Shown: one piece after another, positions 1 through 6,915 of the stretch
Numbering within the stretch: the stretch's first letter is position 1
Layout: each line of letters starts with the position of its first letter
Source of the DNA: Clostridia bacterium
GTDB taxonomy: Bacteria; Bacillota; Clostridia; Oscillospirales; Acutalibacteraceae
Assembly (NCBI GenBank): GCA_017614275.1
Contig: JAGACE010000001.1
Span: forward strand, 1 to 17,406
Length of the DNA stretch: 17,406 nt
Reading direction: 5' to 3'
The notes under the pieces: generated by a model
Database searches by the model: none
The model's input: the letters and a program-made list of their open reading frames with translations, nothing else
Told to the model about the DNA's origin: nothing
Translations under genes and position numbers: made by a program

Positions 1-123
1 AACACGGTCAACGACATGCTCAGCGGCCAGCCCATGCTCCACGAGGGCGGCTGGGATCCGCATCCGACTCTGGCGGGCCATCAGTACATCGCCAACCAGA
101 TCCTCACCGCGCTCGGCGCATAA
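1..123 (+). CDS. SGNH/GDSL hydrolase-like protein, C-terminal fragment
   Basis: The window opens inside this gene; the last 40 codons and the TAA stop are present. The fragment ends with WDPHPTLAGHQYIANQIL, which matches the last conserved block of SGNH (GDSL) esterases, where the His is the catalytic base and the nearby Asp usually supports it. The same tail occurs in two other proteins of the window: NPHPTPQGHKMIANAIL in the gene at 3423-4469 and THPTYAGQEYIAEQIL in the gene at 14673-16277. It is therefore one of at least three paralogues here and, by analogy, probably secreted. Its signal peptide and nucleophile lie outside the window. A hairpin terminator follows 16 bases after the stop. 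Family assignment rests on the tail only. Confidence 0.7.
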   Translation, partial: NTVNDMLSGQPMLHEGGWDPHPTLAGHQYIANQILTALGA

Positions 124-139
124 CGGATCCAAGACAAAC

Positions 140-173
140 AAAAACCATCGTACCTCAGGGTGCGATGGTTTTT
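140..173. terminator. Bidirectional rho-independent terminator
   Basis: An 11-bp perfect inverted repeat (140-150 and 163-173, core AACCATCG/CGATGGTT) has a 12-base loop and is A-rich on the left and T-rich on the right, so it can terminate both strands. It serves the SGNH fragment on plus and the membrane protein on minus. The stop codon of the minus gene (155-157) lies in the loop. Confidence 0.88.
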
Positions 174-838
174 TTCTTGATGTAGCGCCAGAGGAAACTG
201 ACCAGGCCGAGTTCGCCGAACATGGAGAACAGGAAGTTCTCTTTCATATGGCCGGTGGCCGGTCCGATGCCGGCGAAAAAGAACATGAGCGCTCCGGCCA
301 GGGTGAGTTCTTTTTCTCCCTTTTTCTTCCACAGCACGAGCCCGCAGGCGATGAGCACGAGCGTGGGGACGACGGACAGCGCCGAAAGGAGGCCGCCGAC
401 CCATTTGGGGGTCGTTTCGCCATCGAGGACGAAACGGGTGATCCCGGCGTGCTTCAGAGCTTTCAGACGGGCTCTGCACCCTGCGGCCGCTCCGGCGAGC
501 ATCAGCAGAGCAGTCAGCACGCCGACGACTTTTTGAGCGGTGTGACTGCTCTCCAGCGCCTCCGCGCAGATCGCAAGCAGGAGCGGGGTCAGGGCCCCGT
601 GCAGGATGTAGCGGGGGGCACTCAGGGTCTTCAACAGGAGTCCGTCGCCCAGGAACGCGCCCAGCGCCAGGACGAACGCGTCGTAGAACAGGCCGAAGGT
701 GAGGCCTGCCATCAGCAGCGGGATCCGAAAGGCCGTGTCCTGCTGCCAGCGGTCCCACAGCAGAAAGAAAAACAACAGATAGAATGCCGCCATGCACCAG
801 AGCAGGAAGGGCACCGCGGGAAGCAATAACGGAAGCAT
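155..838 (-). CDS. Integral membrane protein, unrecognised family
   Basis: A 227-residue protein with about six hydrophobic segments: roughly residues 5-27, 40-62, 80-93, 102-118, 153-170 and 178-192, and possibly one more near 205-217. It has no signal-peptide cleavage site and a basic end (YIKKK). I do not recognise the family; the phrases LSAPRYILHGALTPLLL and YDAFVLALGAFLG look like conserved cores but give no function. The start is well supported: AGGAGG lies 7 bases before the ATG, and a good sigma-A promoter lies just upstream. It is divergent from the FAD-dependent oxidoreductase at 1007, so the two may share regulation. Gene reality is well supported; function is unknown. Confidence 0.8.
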   Translation of the reverse strand: MLPLLLPAVPFLLWCMAAFYLLFFFLLWDRWQQDTAFRIPLLMAGLTFGLFYDAFVLALGAFLGDGLLLKTLSAPRYILHGALTPLLLAICAEALESSHTAQKVVGVLTALLMLAGAAAGCRARLKALKHAGITRFVLDGETTPKWVGGLLSALSVVPTLVLIACGLVLWKKKGEKELTLAGALMFFFAGIGPATGHMKENFLFSMFGELGLVSFLWRYIKKKTIAP

Positions 839-865
839 ACAGGTTCCTCCTAGAGTTCTGCATCA

Positions 866-894
866 ATTATACAAATAAACAAATTTGATAACAA
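866..894 (-). promoter_or_regulatory. Sigma-A promoter of the minus-strand membrane protein
   Basis: Read on the minus strand: -35 TTGTTA (889-894), a 17-base spacer, and a perfect -10 TATAAT (866-871). It lies 28 bases upstream of the start codon at 838, in AT-rich DNA. Confidence 0.75.
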
Positions 895-935
895 TACAAT
901 GTTTAAAAGATGACAATGCGAAAGAGAGGAACGGT

Positions 936-964
936 GTGTTTTTCTGCGCGGAGTCTGCTATACT
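936..964 (+). promoter_or_regulatory. Extended -10 promoter of the FAD oxidoreductase
   Basis: TGCTATACT (956-964) is an extended -10 box. The hexamer 17 bases upstream is GTGTTT (936-941), a weak -35. The same GTGTTT, 17-base spacer and TGCTATACT layout recurs on the minus strand in front of glgA. The start codon at 1007 is 43 bases downstream of the -10. Confidence 0.6.
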
Positions 965-1006
965 ATTACTGTTATGGATTTTTGACATTGACAAGGAGGA
1001 ACCACC

Positions 1007-2377
1007 ATGAGCAAGAAAATCATCGTGGCCGGCGCCGGCCACGGCGGACTGACCGCAGCGGCACTGCTGGCGAAAGCGGGCTTCGACGTCACGATCTACG
1101 AGCGTGCGGAAGAGGGGAAATGCGGGTACGACTGGACCGATATCTTCGACCCGAAAGCCCTCGACGTCGTCGGCTGTCCCCGCCCGGAGCAGGTCGGCCT
1201 GCCCTGGGAGTGGAAGATCGACATGACCTTCTTCGGCCCCAACACGAAGGATGACAAGAAGATCCGCCAGGAGGTCCCGAACGATCCCAACGAGATGGAG
1301 ATCAAGATGGAACGCTCTGACATCTACAAACTTCTGATTGGCTTTGCGACCGACAGCGGAGCGAAAATCGAATACGGCGTCAATATCCTCGGTCCCATCC
1401 TTGCCGGCGACCGTGTCATCGGCATCCGGACCGACAAAGGCGATTTCTATGCCGACATGGTCATCGACGCAGCGGGCGCCGAGTCCGTGATCCGCACGAA
1501 CCTCCCGGACTGCCTCGGCATCCAGAAGCATCCTCTGTGGGGCGAGAAATTCTACGTCTACCGGGCGTTCTATGACCTTCCGGTGGATCCGAAGACCGTG
1601 GAAGACCGCTATAAAGTCATGCTGCTGCCGGATCCCGGCGCTGTCGGTATCGGATGGATCGCCACCGAAGACGAGTTCTCCGATCTGCTCATCGGCCACA
1701 TGGATCCCCTGACCTCGGAAGAGGTCGAAGAGATCGCCGCCCGGTACCGCAAGGACAACCCGCAGCTCGGCACGAAGAAACTGCGCGGCGGACAGATGGT
1801 CCTCATCCCGGTCCGTCAGCCGCTGTCCATCATGGTGGCCGACGGCTATGCCGCGATCGGCGACTCCGCGTTCATGACGGTCCCGATCATCGGCTCCGGC
1901 ATCGGCAACGCCATCAAGAATTCGAAGATCCTGGCCGACACCATCATCGCCGACAAGACGGAGACCTACTCCGCCGAGACCCTGTGGCCCTATCAGTACG
2001 GTTACTATCAGAAGATGGGGAAGGGCATCGCCCCGCTCGCACTGGTCAAACTCCTCCTGACCCGGATCTCGCACGACCAGCTGGATTACGCGTTCGACAA
2101 GGGCATCCTCACGAAATATGAGATGACCATCACGGCGAACCATACGAGTCTGTGGAAATTCCTGAACTTCGACCCGAACCTGCCGAAGCGCGGTCTGGCC
2201 ATTCTCGGGGACAGAGATCTGCTCGTGAAGGGCGCCGGCGTCGTGGCCGATGTGGCCGCCTGCCTGGTCGTCGAACAGTTCCTGCCGAAGCACTATTCCA
2301 GAAAGGCAGTCCAGACCTGGGCGAAGGCTTATGACACGGTTTTCACGCATCGTTTGAAGAAAATGGGCAAAGCGTAA
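1007..2377 (+). CDS. FAD-dependent oxidoreductase, FixC/geranylgeranyl reductase-like
   Basis: A 456-residue flavoprotein. It opens with a Rossmann beta-alpha-beta fold: IIVAGAGHGGLTAAALL, glycines near residues 9-14, and an acidic residue at E32 that normally holds the ribose of FAD. The second FAD motif is AAIGDSAFMTVPIIGSGIG, with G285-D286. This pairing is typical of the FixC/geranylgeranyl-reductase/aromatic-monooxygenase group (COG0644). No signal peptide or membrane anchor is seen, so it is probably cytoplasmic or membrane-associated. Substrate is not readable; reduction of polyprenyl chains or oxidation of a lipid are family possibilities only. AAGGAGG sits 8 bases before the ATG. It is a single-gene unit, divergent from the membrane protein at 155-838. 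Fold assignment is confident, reaction is not. Confidence 0.82.
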   Translation: MSKKIIVAGAGHGGLTAAALLAKAGFDVTIYERAEEGKCGYDWTDIFDPKALDVVGCPRPEQVGLPWEWKIDMTFFGPNTKDDKKIRQEVPNDPNEMEIKMERSDIYKLLIGFATDSGAKIEYGVNILGPILAGDRVIGIRTDKGDFYADMVIDAAGAESVIRTNLPDCLGIQKHPLWGEKFYVYRAFYDLPVDPKTVEDRYKVMLLPDPGAVGIGWIATEDEFSDLLIGHMDPLTSEEVEEIAARYRKDNPQLGTKKLRGGQMVLIPVRQPLSIMVADGYAAIGDSAFMTVPIIGSGIGNAIKNSKILADTIIADKTETYSAETLWPYQYGYYQKMGKGIAPLALVKLLLTRISHDQLDYAFDKGILTKYEMTITANHTSLWKFLNFDPNLPKRGLAILGDRDLLVKGAGVVADVAACLVVEQFLPKHYSRKAVQTWAKAYDTVFTHRLKKMGKA

Positions 2378-2470
2378 CGAAACAGTAACAAATTGTTTAC
2401 TTATACGCGGCTAAAAAAATCGTTCGAATAAAACCCGTTCTTTGTGCAACAATCACAAAAAAATTGTACT

Positions 2471-2539
2471 CGGCCAAAAAACTGAGGTCCCTCGACACGA
2501 GGTATCCGACGTTTTTTGGCCGCGTGTAGTTTTACGGCC
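2471..2539. repeat. Nested inverted repeats in the 2378-2670 intergenic gap
   Basis: The AT-rich gap between the oxidoreductase and the secreted-protein operon contains a perfect 12-bp inverted repeat, CGGCCAAAAAAC (2471-2482) and GTTTTTTGGCCG (2511-2522). Inside it is a 5-bp hairpin, CCTCG/CGAGG (2490-2502). The GGCCG end of the right arm can instead pair with CGGCC at 2535-2539, so two folds exclude each other. No T-run follows the right arm, so it is not an ordinary terminator. A near-palindrome at 2385-2400 (GTAACA AAT TGTTTAC) lies just after the oxidoreductase stop. No clear stop signal for that gene is otherwise visible. Confidence 0.7.
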
Positions 2540-2572
2540 AACTTGTCCGCTGTGTTGTTCGGTTAAAACGTA

Positions 2573-2601
2573 TTTACTTGTAACTATATTGTTGCTATCA
2601 T
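2573..2601 (+). promoter_or_regulatory. Promoter of the secreted-protein operon, with leader hairpin
   Basis: A -35-like TTTACT (2573-2578), a 17-base spacer, and an extended -10 TGCTATCAT (TATCAT at 2596-2601). Transcription would begin near 2608. The leader then carries a small perfect hairpin, CCTAAT/ATTAGG (2614-2630) with a 5-base loop, before the ribosome site at about 2657-2664. Confidence 0.6.
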
Positions 2602-2670
2602 GTCTCCGTTGTGCCTAATGCTTTATTAGGTTAATTCGTTATGTATTCCAAATCAAAAGGGGAGAAACAC

Positions 2671-3384
2671 ATGAAGACCATTCGCAAAGTGATCGCCGCG
2701 TTCATGATCGCAGTCATGGCCGCCACCGTCCTTTCGACCACTGCTTTTGCGGCTTCCGAACAGAAGAAGTCCACGCAGATGGTGAAGTTCGCCAAACAGG
2801 CACTGGAACAGGCTGATACCGACGATCTCTACACCGGTACGATCGACGACCCGATCCTCATCTATTACGGATCTCAGCCGTTCACCCAGCCGTTCACGCT
2901 GGTGAAATGGCTCACCGACAACAAAAAACAGAAGTCTCCGACCTACAAAGGCAGCCTTCAGGATCTCAGCGTCGGTATCGTGGCCGATCTGGGCAACTTC
3001 TATGCGAAGAACTATCTGTCCAAGACTCTGACCACTCTGGAAGACACGTCTTATGACATCGGGGAAGGCGTCAAGAAAGCTCCCGATGAGATCGTAGACA
3101 AGATCGCCACCAAAACCAAAGCCCCGATCGTCAGCGACCTCTATGAGATGACCGGCCCCGCCGGTAAGATCGCCATGATGGCCGTCCTGTTCCCGGGTTA
3201 CCTTGCCACCAACGCAGGCGCCCTGGTCTTCGTCCTCGTCGGCGGCGGCGTCGCTCTGGCTGTCATCTTCGGACTGACCGGCGTCATGTCTCCGCTGCTC
3301 GCGATCAAAGAAGGACCCCGTGTCATCGAGCAGTTCTTCCGTGACATCAACGAGATGGAAAACGCTGTTGACGCCGCGAAATAA
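2671..3384 (+). CDS. Secreted or membrane-anchored protein of unknown function
   Basis: I choose the ATG at 2671, not the in-frame ATG at 2641. AGGGGAG lies 6-7 bases before 2671, and this start gives a clean signal peptide (MKTIRKVIAAFMIAVMAA..., likely cut after TTAFA near residue 26). The 237-residue product has a charged, mixed middle part and, near residues 178-208, a long hydrophobic glycine-rich stretch (ALVFVLVGGGVALAVIFGL) that looks like a membrane segment, followed by about 25 polar residues. This suggests a protein exported and then anchored near its C-terminus. I do not recognise the family. It is the first gene of an operon with the SGNH-like gene 38 bases downstream, so the two products probably act together at the cell surface. 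Confidence 0.8.
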   Translation: MKTIRKVIAAFMIAVMAATVLSTTAFAASEQKKSTQMVKFAKQALEQADTDDLYTGTIDDPILIYYGSQPFTQPFTLVKWLTDNKKQKSPTYKGSLQDLSVGIVADLGNFYAKNYLSKTLTTLEDTSYDIGEGVKKAPDEIVDKIATKTKAPIVSDLYEMTGPAGKIAMMAVLFPGYLATNAGALVFVLVGGGVALAVIFGLTGVMSPLLAIKEGPRVIEQFFRDINEMENAVDAAK

Positions 3385-3408
3385 GGAGTATCAAGGAGAA
3401 ATAAGGAG
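3383..3408 (+). promoter_or_regulatory. Triplicated AAGGAG ribosome-site motif
   Basis: AAGGAG occurs three times at exact 10-base spacing (3383-3388, 3393-3398, 3403-3408) between the stop at 3382 and the ATG at 3423. The nearest copy is 14 bases from the ATG, longer than usual. The overlapping AGAGGT at about 3407-3412 gives more normal spacing. Confidence 0.6.
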
Positions 3409-3422
3409 AGGTAGCACATATC

Positions 3423-4469
3423 ATGAAAAAGAGACTCATCGCAGCACTGCTGCTTGTCGTATTCATCGTTCCGCTCTTCAGTGTGACTTCGTTCGCCGCG
3501 GGCGGACAGAAGAAGATCAAGAGCGCCAAGGTCGTCACCTCCCTCGGTGACAGCGCCAGCTCCGGCTTCGGTCTGCCGGACTACAACCGCCATAAAAAAC
3601 AGATCCTCTACGGAGAGCGCATCAAGGGTTCCTATCCGGACCTCGTGACCAAAGCGCTGGGCGCAAAGAAACTCTATCCGTACGGCATCTCCGGTATCCG
3701 GACGTATGACCTTCGGTATCTGCTGGACAACAACTTCCAAGCGGACTACATCCTGAGAGACGTCATGGGCTACATGTCCGACTACGTCATCACGGAGAAG
3801 CACCTGAACGAACTCCGCCCGAAGTATCAGAAGGCCGTCAAAGAGTCTGACGTCATCCTGCTGGATGTCGGTTTCGACGACATCTGGATCCCGACCATCG
3901 CCTGTGTCTATGACATCGCGGAAGACGGCCGGTTCAACAAGACCGAGCCCCGCAAGACCATCCAGACCAAGGTCAAGGAGATGGGCGCGGTCCGCACCAT
4001 CATCGACAACGCCGTCCACTATCTCATCGGCTTTGCCGGCAACCCGCACAAGTGGGTCTCCTACTGGCTGCAGTGGGACATCACCTGCCTGAAGTGGGCC
4101 ACCGACTACTTCATCAACTACGATGCCATCATCAAGCAGATCTACAAGCTGAACCCGGATGTCACCCTCGTCTCCGTCGGCTGCTACAACCCGACCACCA
4201 ACTGGAGCATCCTGCCCGGCGACCGTTCTCTGGAACACGCTCTTCAGCCGTACTATGACATCGTCAACACCCAGAAGATGAAATGGGAAGCATTCTACGA
4301 CAGCTACTACTATGTCGAGCTGCGGAACATCCCGATGATCAACAACACCGCGACCATCCCGCTGCTGGAAAACCTGACGCTGGATGACAAGGGCTTCAAC
4401 CCGCATCCGACACCGCAGGGCCACAAGATGATCGCGAACGCCATCCTCGAACGGATCGGCGCGAAATAA
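3423..4469 (+). CDS. Secreted SGNH/GDSL hydrolase-like protein with altered motifs
   Basis: A 348-residue protein with a signal peptide (MKKRLIAALLLVVFIVPLFS..., cut after about A25-A26). SGNH block I is VTSLGDSASSGFG with the expected nucleophile S44; a block II-like glycine is in YPYGISGIRTYDLRYLL; the last block is NPHPTPQGHKMIANAIL with H328. Two usual residues differ. Block III, normally GxND with an oxyanion-hole Asn, reads G150-F-D-D153. The residue matching the Asp before the catalytic His is N326. It may be a divergent esterase, for example on wall or polysaccharide acyl groups, or a binding protein with a decayed site. It is cotranscribed with 2671-3384 and paralogous to the fragment at 1-123 and the protein at 14673-16277. 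Confidence 0.8.
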   Translation: MKKRLIAALLLVVFIVPLFSVTSFAAGGQKKIKSAKVVTSLGDSASSGFGLPDYNRHKKQILYGERIKGSYPDLVTKALGAKKLYPYGISGIRTYDLRYLLDNNFQADYILRDVMGYMSDYVITEKHLNELRPKYQKAVKESDVILLDVGFDDIWIPTIACVYDIAEDGRFNKTEPRKTIQTKVKEMGAVRTIIDNAVHYLIGFAGNPHKWVSYWLQWDITCLKWATDYFINYDAIIKQIYKLNPDVTLVSVGCYNPTTNWSILPGDRSLEHALQPYYDIVNTQKMKWEAFYDSYYYVELRNIPMINNTATIPLLENLTLDDKGFNPHPTPQGHKMIANAILERIGAK

Positions 4470-4501
4470 GGCTTTATTTGATAAAGTACATACAGACGGA
4501 G

Positions 4502-4535
4502 AAGGGGCCTCGCACGCACAGTGCGGGCTCTTTCT
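4502..4535 (+). terminator. Rho-independent terminator of the secreted-protein operon
   Basis: CGCAC (4511-4515) pairs with GTGCG (4521-4525) and the stem extends outward with G-T pairs and one C-C mismatch, followed by CTCTTTCTTCTT. The stem is imperfect but GC-rich, with a T-rich tail. The promoter of the next gene begins directly after it. Confidence 0.65.
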
Positions 4536-4540
4536 TCTTG

Positions 4541-4549
4541 TGTTATAAT
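4541..4549 (+). promoter_or_regulatory. Extended -10 promoter of the MATE gene
   Basis: TGTTATAAT is a perfect extended -10 (TATAAT at 4544-4549). The -35 position falls in the preceding terminator stem and has no TTGACA-like hexamer, so recognition would rest on the extended -10. Transcription would start near 4556. Confidence 0.65.
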
Positions 4550-4579
4550 TCTATATAGATTCTTCAAGGAGGTGGCAGC

Positions 4580-5968
4580 ATGGCGGAAGCGGACGGGGCC
4601 CGTCGGGTCCGGAGCGCCGCGGAACAGGCGCAGTATGACAAACTGGTCGGAACGCCTGTCACGAAGCTCATCCCGAAGCTGGCCGTGCCCACCGTCCTGA
4701 GCATGATGGTCACCATGCTCTACAACCTGGCGGACTCCTATTTCGTCGGCCGCCTCGGCACCAGCGCCAGCGCGTCGGTCGGCATCGTCCTCAGCATCCT
4801 GGCCACCTTCCAGGCGTTCGGTTTCCTGTTCGGACACGGCGCCGGTGCGGTCGTCAGCCGCCAGCTGGGGCAGGGGCAGAAGGAGGAAGCGGGCAAAACC
4901 GCGTCCACAGGGTTCTTCCTGGCCTTCTTCGTCGGCTTTGTTCTGTCTGTGCTGGGCCTGCTGACCATCCATCCTCTGATGCGCCTTCTGGGCAGCACAG
5001 AGACCATTCTGCCATATGCGGTCGAGTACGGGCGATGCATCTTCTTCTCCGGCATGTTCTTCGCCTCGAGCTGCGTCCTGAACAACGTCCTGCGCTATGA
5101 GGGCAGGGCCTTCTACGCCATGATCGGTCTGGTGTCCGGCAGCGTGCTCAACATCTTCCTGGACCCGCTGTTCATCTTCGGCTTCGGCCTCGGCATCCGG
5201 GGCGCCGGCATTGCCACCGCGCTGTCCCAGACCATCTCGTTCCTGCTGTTGCTGTCCATGTTCCTCCGCGGGAAGACGGTCAGCCATCTGTCCGTCCGGA
5301 ACATCGATCTGAAGCACTTCGCCACGACCTCCCGGATCTGCCGCAACGGTCTGCCGAGCCTGGTCCGGCAGATGCTGGCGATGTTCGGGACCACCATCCT
5401 CAACGTCAGCGCCCGGCCTTACGGCGACGCAGCCATCGCGGCCATGACCATCGACGGCAGGGTAGCCATGTTCATCTTCGCTTTCGTCCTCGGCATCGGC
5501 CAAGGCTATCAGCCGGTGGCCGCCTACAACCACGGCGCCGGGCGGAACGACCGGGTGAGGGAGGGCTACTGGTTCACGCTGATCACCTCGGAGGTCGTCG
5601 TCGGCGTCCTGGCCGTTCTGGCCATGGTGTTCGCCGCGCCCGTCGTGGGTTTCTTCCGGGACGACCCGGAGGTCATCCGCATCGGCGCGAAGGCGATGTA
5701 CTTCTTCGGCATCTCCGCCTTCTTCCAGCCTGTCTCCGTCTGTACGAACATGATGTTCCAGTCGATCGGAAACTCGCGCATCGCCACGTTCCTGTCGTCC
5801 CTGCGCAGCGGCCTCTATTACATCCCGATCCTGCTCATCCTCCCGCGCTTCCTGGGACTGCTCGGCATCCAGAGCGCGGTCATGTGGTCCGACCTGCTGA
5901 CGGCGCTGACCAGCTTCCCGTTCGCGCTCCGCTATTTCCGACAACTGAAAGGATCCGGACAACGATAA
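4580..5968 (+). CDS. MATE family multidrug/metabolite exporter
   Basis: A 462-residue polytopic membrane protein with about 12 hydrophobic helices. Its start (LIPKLAVPTVLSMMVTMLYN, then LADSYFVGRLG) is the characteristic first helix of MATE transporters, and the same pattern recurs after the central loop (NGLPSLVRQMLAMFGTTILN), as expected for two six-helix halves. The family exports cationic drugs or metabolites using a Na+ or H+ gradient; substrate cannot be read. AAGGAGGT lies about 6 bases before the ATG, and the promoter is just upstream. Length is normal (usual range about 440-480). It is a single-gene unit ending at a terminator shared with the convergent alpha/beta hydrolase. No regulator gene is adjacent. 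Confidence 0.93.
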   Translation: MAEADGARRVRSAAEQAQYDKLVGTPVTKLIPKLAVPTVLSMMVTMLYNLADSYFVGRLGTSASASVGIVLSILATFQAFGFLFGHGAGAVVSRQLGQGQKEEAGKTASTGFFLAFFVGFVLSVLGLLTIHPLMRLLGSTETILPYAVEYGRCIFFSGMFFASSCVLNNVLRYEGRAFYAMIGLVSGSVLNIFLDPLFIFGFGLGIRGAGIATALSQTISFLLLLSMFLRGKTVSHLSVRNIDLKHFATTSRICRNGLPSLVRQMLAMFGTTILNVSARPYGDAAIAAMTIDGRVAMFIFAFVLGIGQGYQPVAAYNHGAGRNDRVREGYWFTLITSEVVVGVLAVLAMVFAAPVVGFFRDDPEVIRIGAKAMYFFGISAFFQPVSVCTNMMFQSIGNSRIATFLSSLRSGLYYIPILLILPRFLGLLGIQSAVMWSDLLTALTSFPFALRYFRQLKGSGQR

Positions 5969-6002
5969 AAAACTTCCGACACCGTTCGATGTCGGAAGTT
6001 TT
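5969..6002. terminator. Bidirectional terminator, MATE and alpha/beta hydrolase
   Basis: A perfect 13-bp stem (5969-5981 and 5990-6002, core ACTTCCGACA/TGTCGGAAGT) with an 8-base loop, A-rich on the left and T-rich on the right. It begins immediately after the MATE stop codon and lies 13 bases from the minus-gene stop at 6016. Confidence 0.92.
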
Positions 6003-6015
6003 GTTTTCTTGGGGA

Positions 6016-6915
6016 TCAGAGCAGGCCGTTGTTCTTCAGGAACTTGAGTGCGAGCTCCGCGGTCTCTTTGGAACGGTTCTGCAGGAAGCAGTGACCGCCG
6101 AGTTTGATGACGTGGTCGTCGTATCCGGCCGGGAGCGCGTTGCGGAGCGCCTTGGCCTTGGTCGGGAAGACGAAGAGGTCGGCGTTGCCGGTGACCAGCT
6201 GGACCGGGGCCTTGATGTCCTTCAGCTTGGAGAGATCCGGGAGCCTGGTCTTGGACGTCATGTAGCACAGGCCGGTGCCGGCGTCTGCCACGAGGAACGG
6301 ACCCTGGAATTTTTTTGCGTCGTACTTCTTGAAGGAATAGATCGGGTCCATGGTCATCGTCAGTTCAATGATGTTGAACAGTTTTTCATAGGGGGCCACC
6401 AAAGCCAGCGCCTTGTCCATGATCACCCGCATCGGTTTGATCATGATGAATTTGCCGAGCCAGCCGGGGACGTTGAACATGAGCAGCGGCGCGTTGAGGA
6501 TGACCGCATTGAATCGGCTGGCGTCCGTGTTCGCCATCTGCAGGGCGACGGACCCGCCCATGGAGTGCCCGACGAGGATCCAGCCGGACTTGTCGGTGTC
6601 CAGTTTGTCCATGAGGGCGTAGACCATCTCGATCTGGGGGACGAACTTGATGCCTTTGGTCTCCCGGGTGGAGTAGCCGAAGTCCGGGAGGTCGACCCGG
6701 ACGCATTTGATGCCGGCCTTCGTGTAGCGCTCGACGAGTTCATCGAAGAACGTCGTGTCGCAGCCGAAGCCGTGGAGCATGAACATCTTGGCCTTTTCGG
6801 CGCCCTTCGCGGGATCGATCCGATAATGGAGATGATAGTCTCCATACTCGAAGTATTCGCTGTTCGCAAAGGGCTTTCCGGTTTCGAACGTGAGTTTGGT
6901 AAGAGCGACAGACAT
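6016..6915 (-). CDS. Alpha/beta-fold hydrolase
   Basis: A 299-residue protein of the alpha/beta hydrolase superfamily. Visible parts are the oxyanion-hole motif LHGFG (H48-G49), the nucleophile elbow VGHSMGG (S118), the acid in GNADLF (D246) and the base in GGHCF (H275), a complete triad in the right order. The lid region (about 140-200) is rich in Met, Leu and Phe (FIMIKPMRVIMDKAL), suggesting a hydrophobic substrate or membrane contact. There is no signal peptide. I start at the ATG at 6915 because AAGGTGG lies 8 bases upstream; a longer form would begin at a GTG inside that ribosome site. Substrate is unknown. It is divergent from the flavin-reductase-like gene at 7058, with overlapping promoters. 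Confidence 0.9.
   Translation of the reverse strand: MSVALTKLTFETGKPFANSEYFEYGDYHLHYRIDPAKGAEKAKMFMLHGFGCDTTFFDELVERYTKAGIKCVRVDLPDFGYSTRETKGIKFVPQIEMVYALMDKLDTDKSGWILVGHSMGGSVALQMANTDASRFNAVILNAPLLMFNVPGWLGKFIMIKPMRVIMDKALALVAPYEKLFNIIELTMTMDPIYSFKKYDAKKFQGPFLVADAGTGLCYMTSKTRLPDLSKLKDIKAPVQLVTGNADLFVFPTKAKALRNALPAGYDDHVIKLGGHCFLQNRSKETAELALKFLKNNGLL

Noticed and set aside
982..987. TTGACA as a -35 box before the FAD oxidoreductase
   Set aside because: A matching -10 would fall inside the coding region; the extended -10 at 956-964 is better placed.
863..2350. Long minus-strand open frame opposite the FAD oxidoreductase (also 4310-6268, 8911-10869 and 12302-13525 minus, and 8076-9539 plus)
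   Set aside because: These are antisense shadows of GC-rich genes. Their products are low-complexity, rich in Arg, Asp, Gly and Val, run through clear terminators or across gene boundaries, and lack ribosome sites.
2641..2670. Upstream ATG at 2641 as start of the secreted protein
   Set aside because: It has no ribosome site and adds a charged segment before a perfect signal peptide; the ATG at 2671 has AGGGGAG at the right distance.
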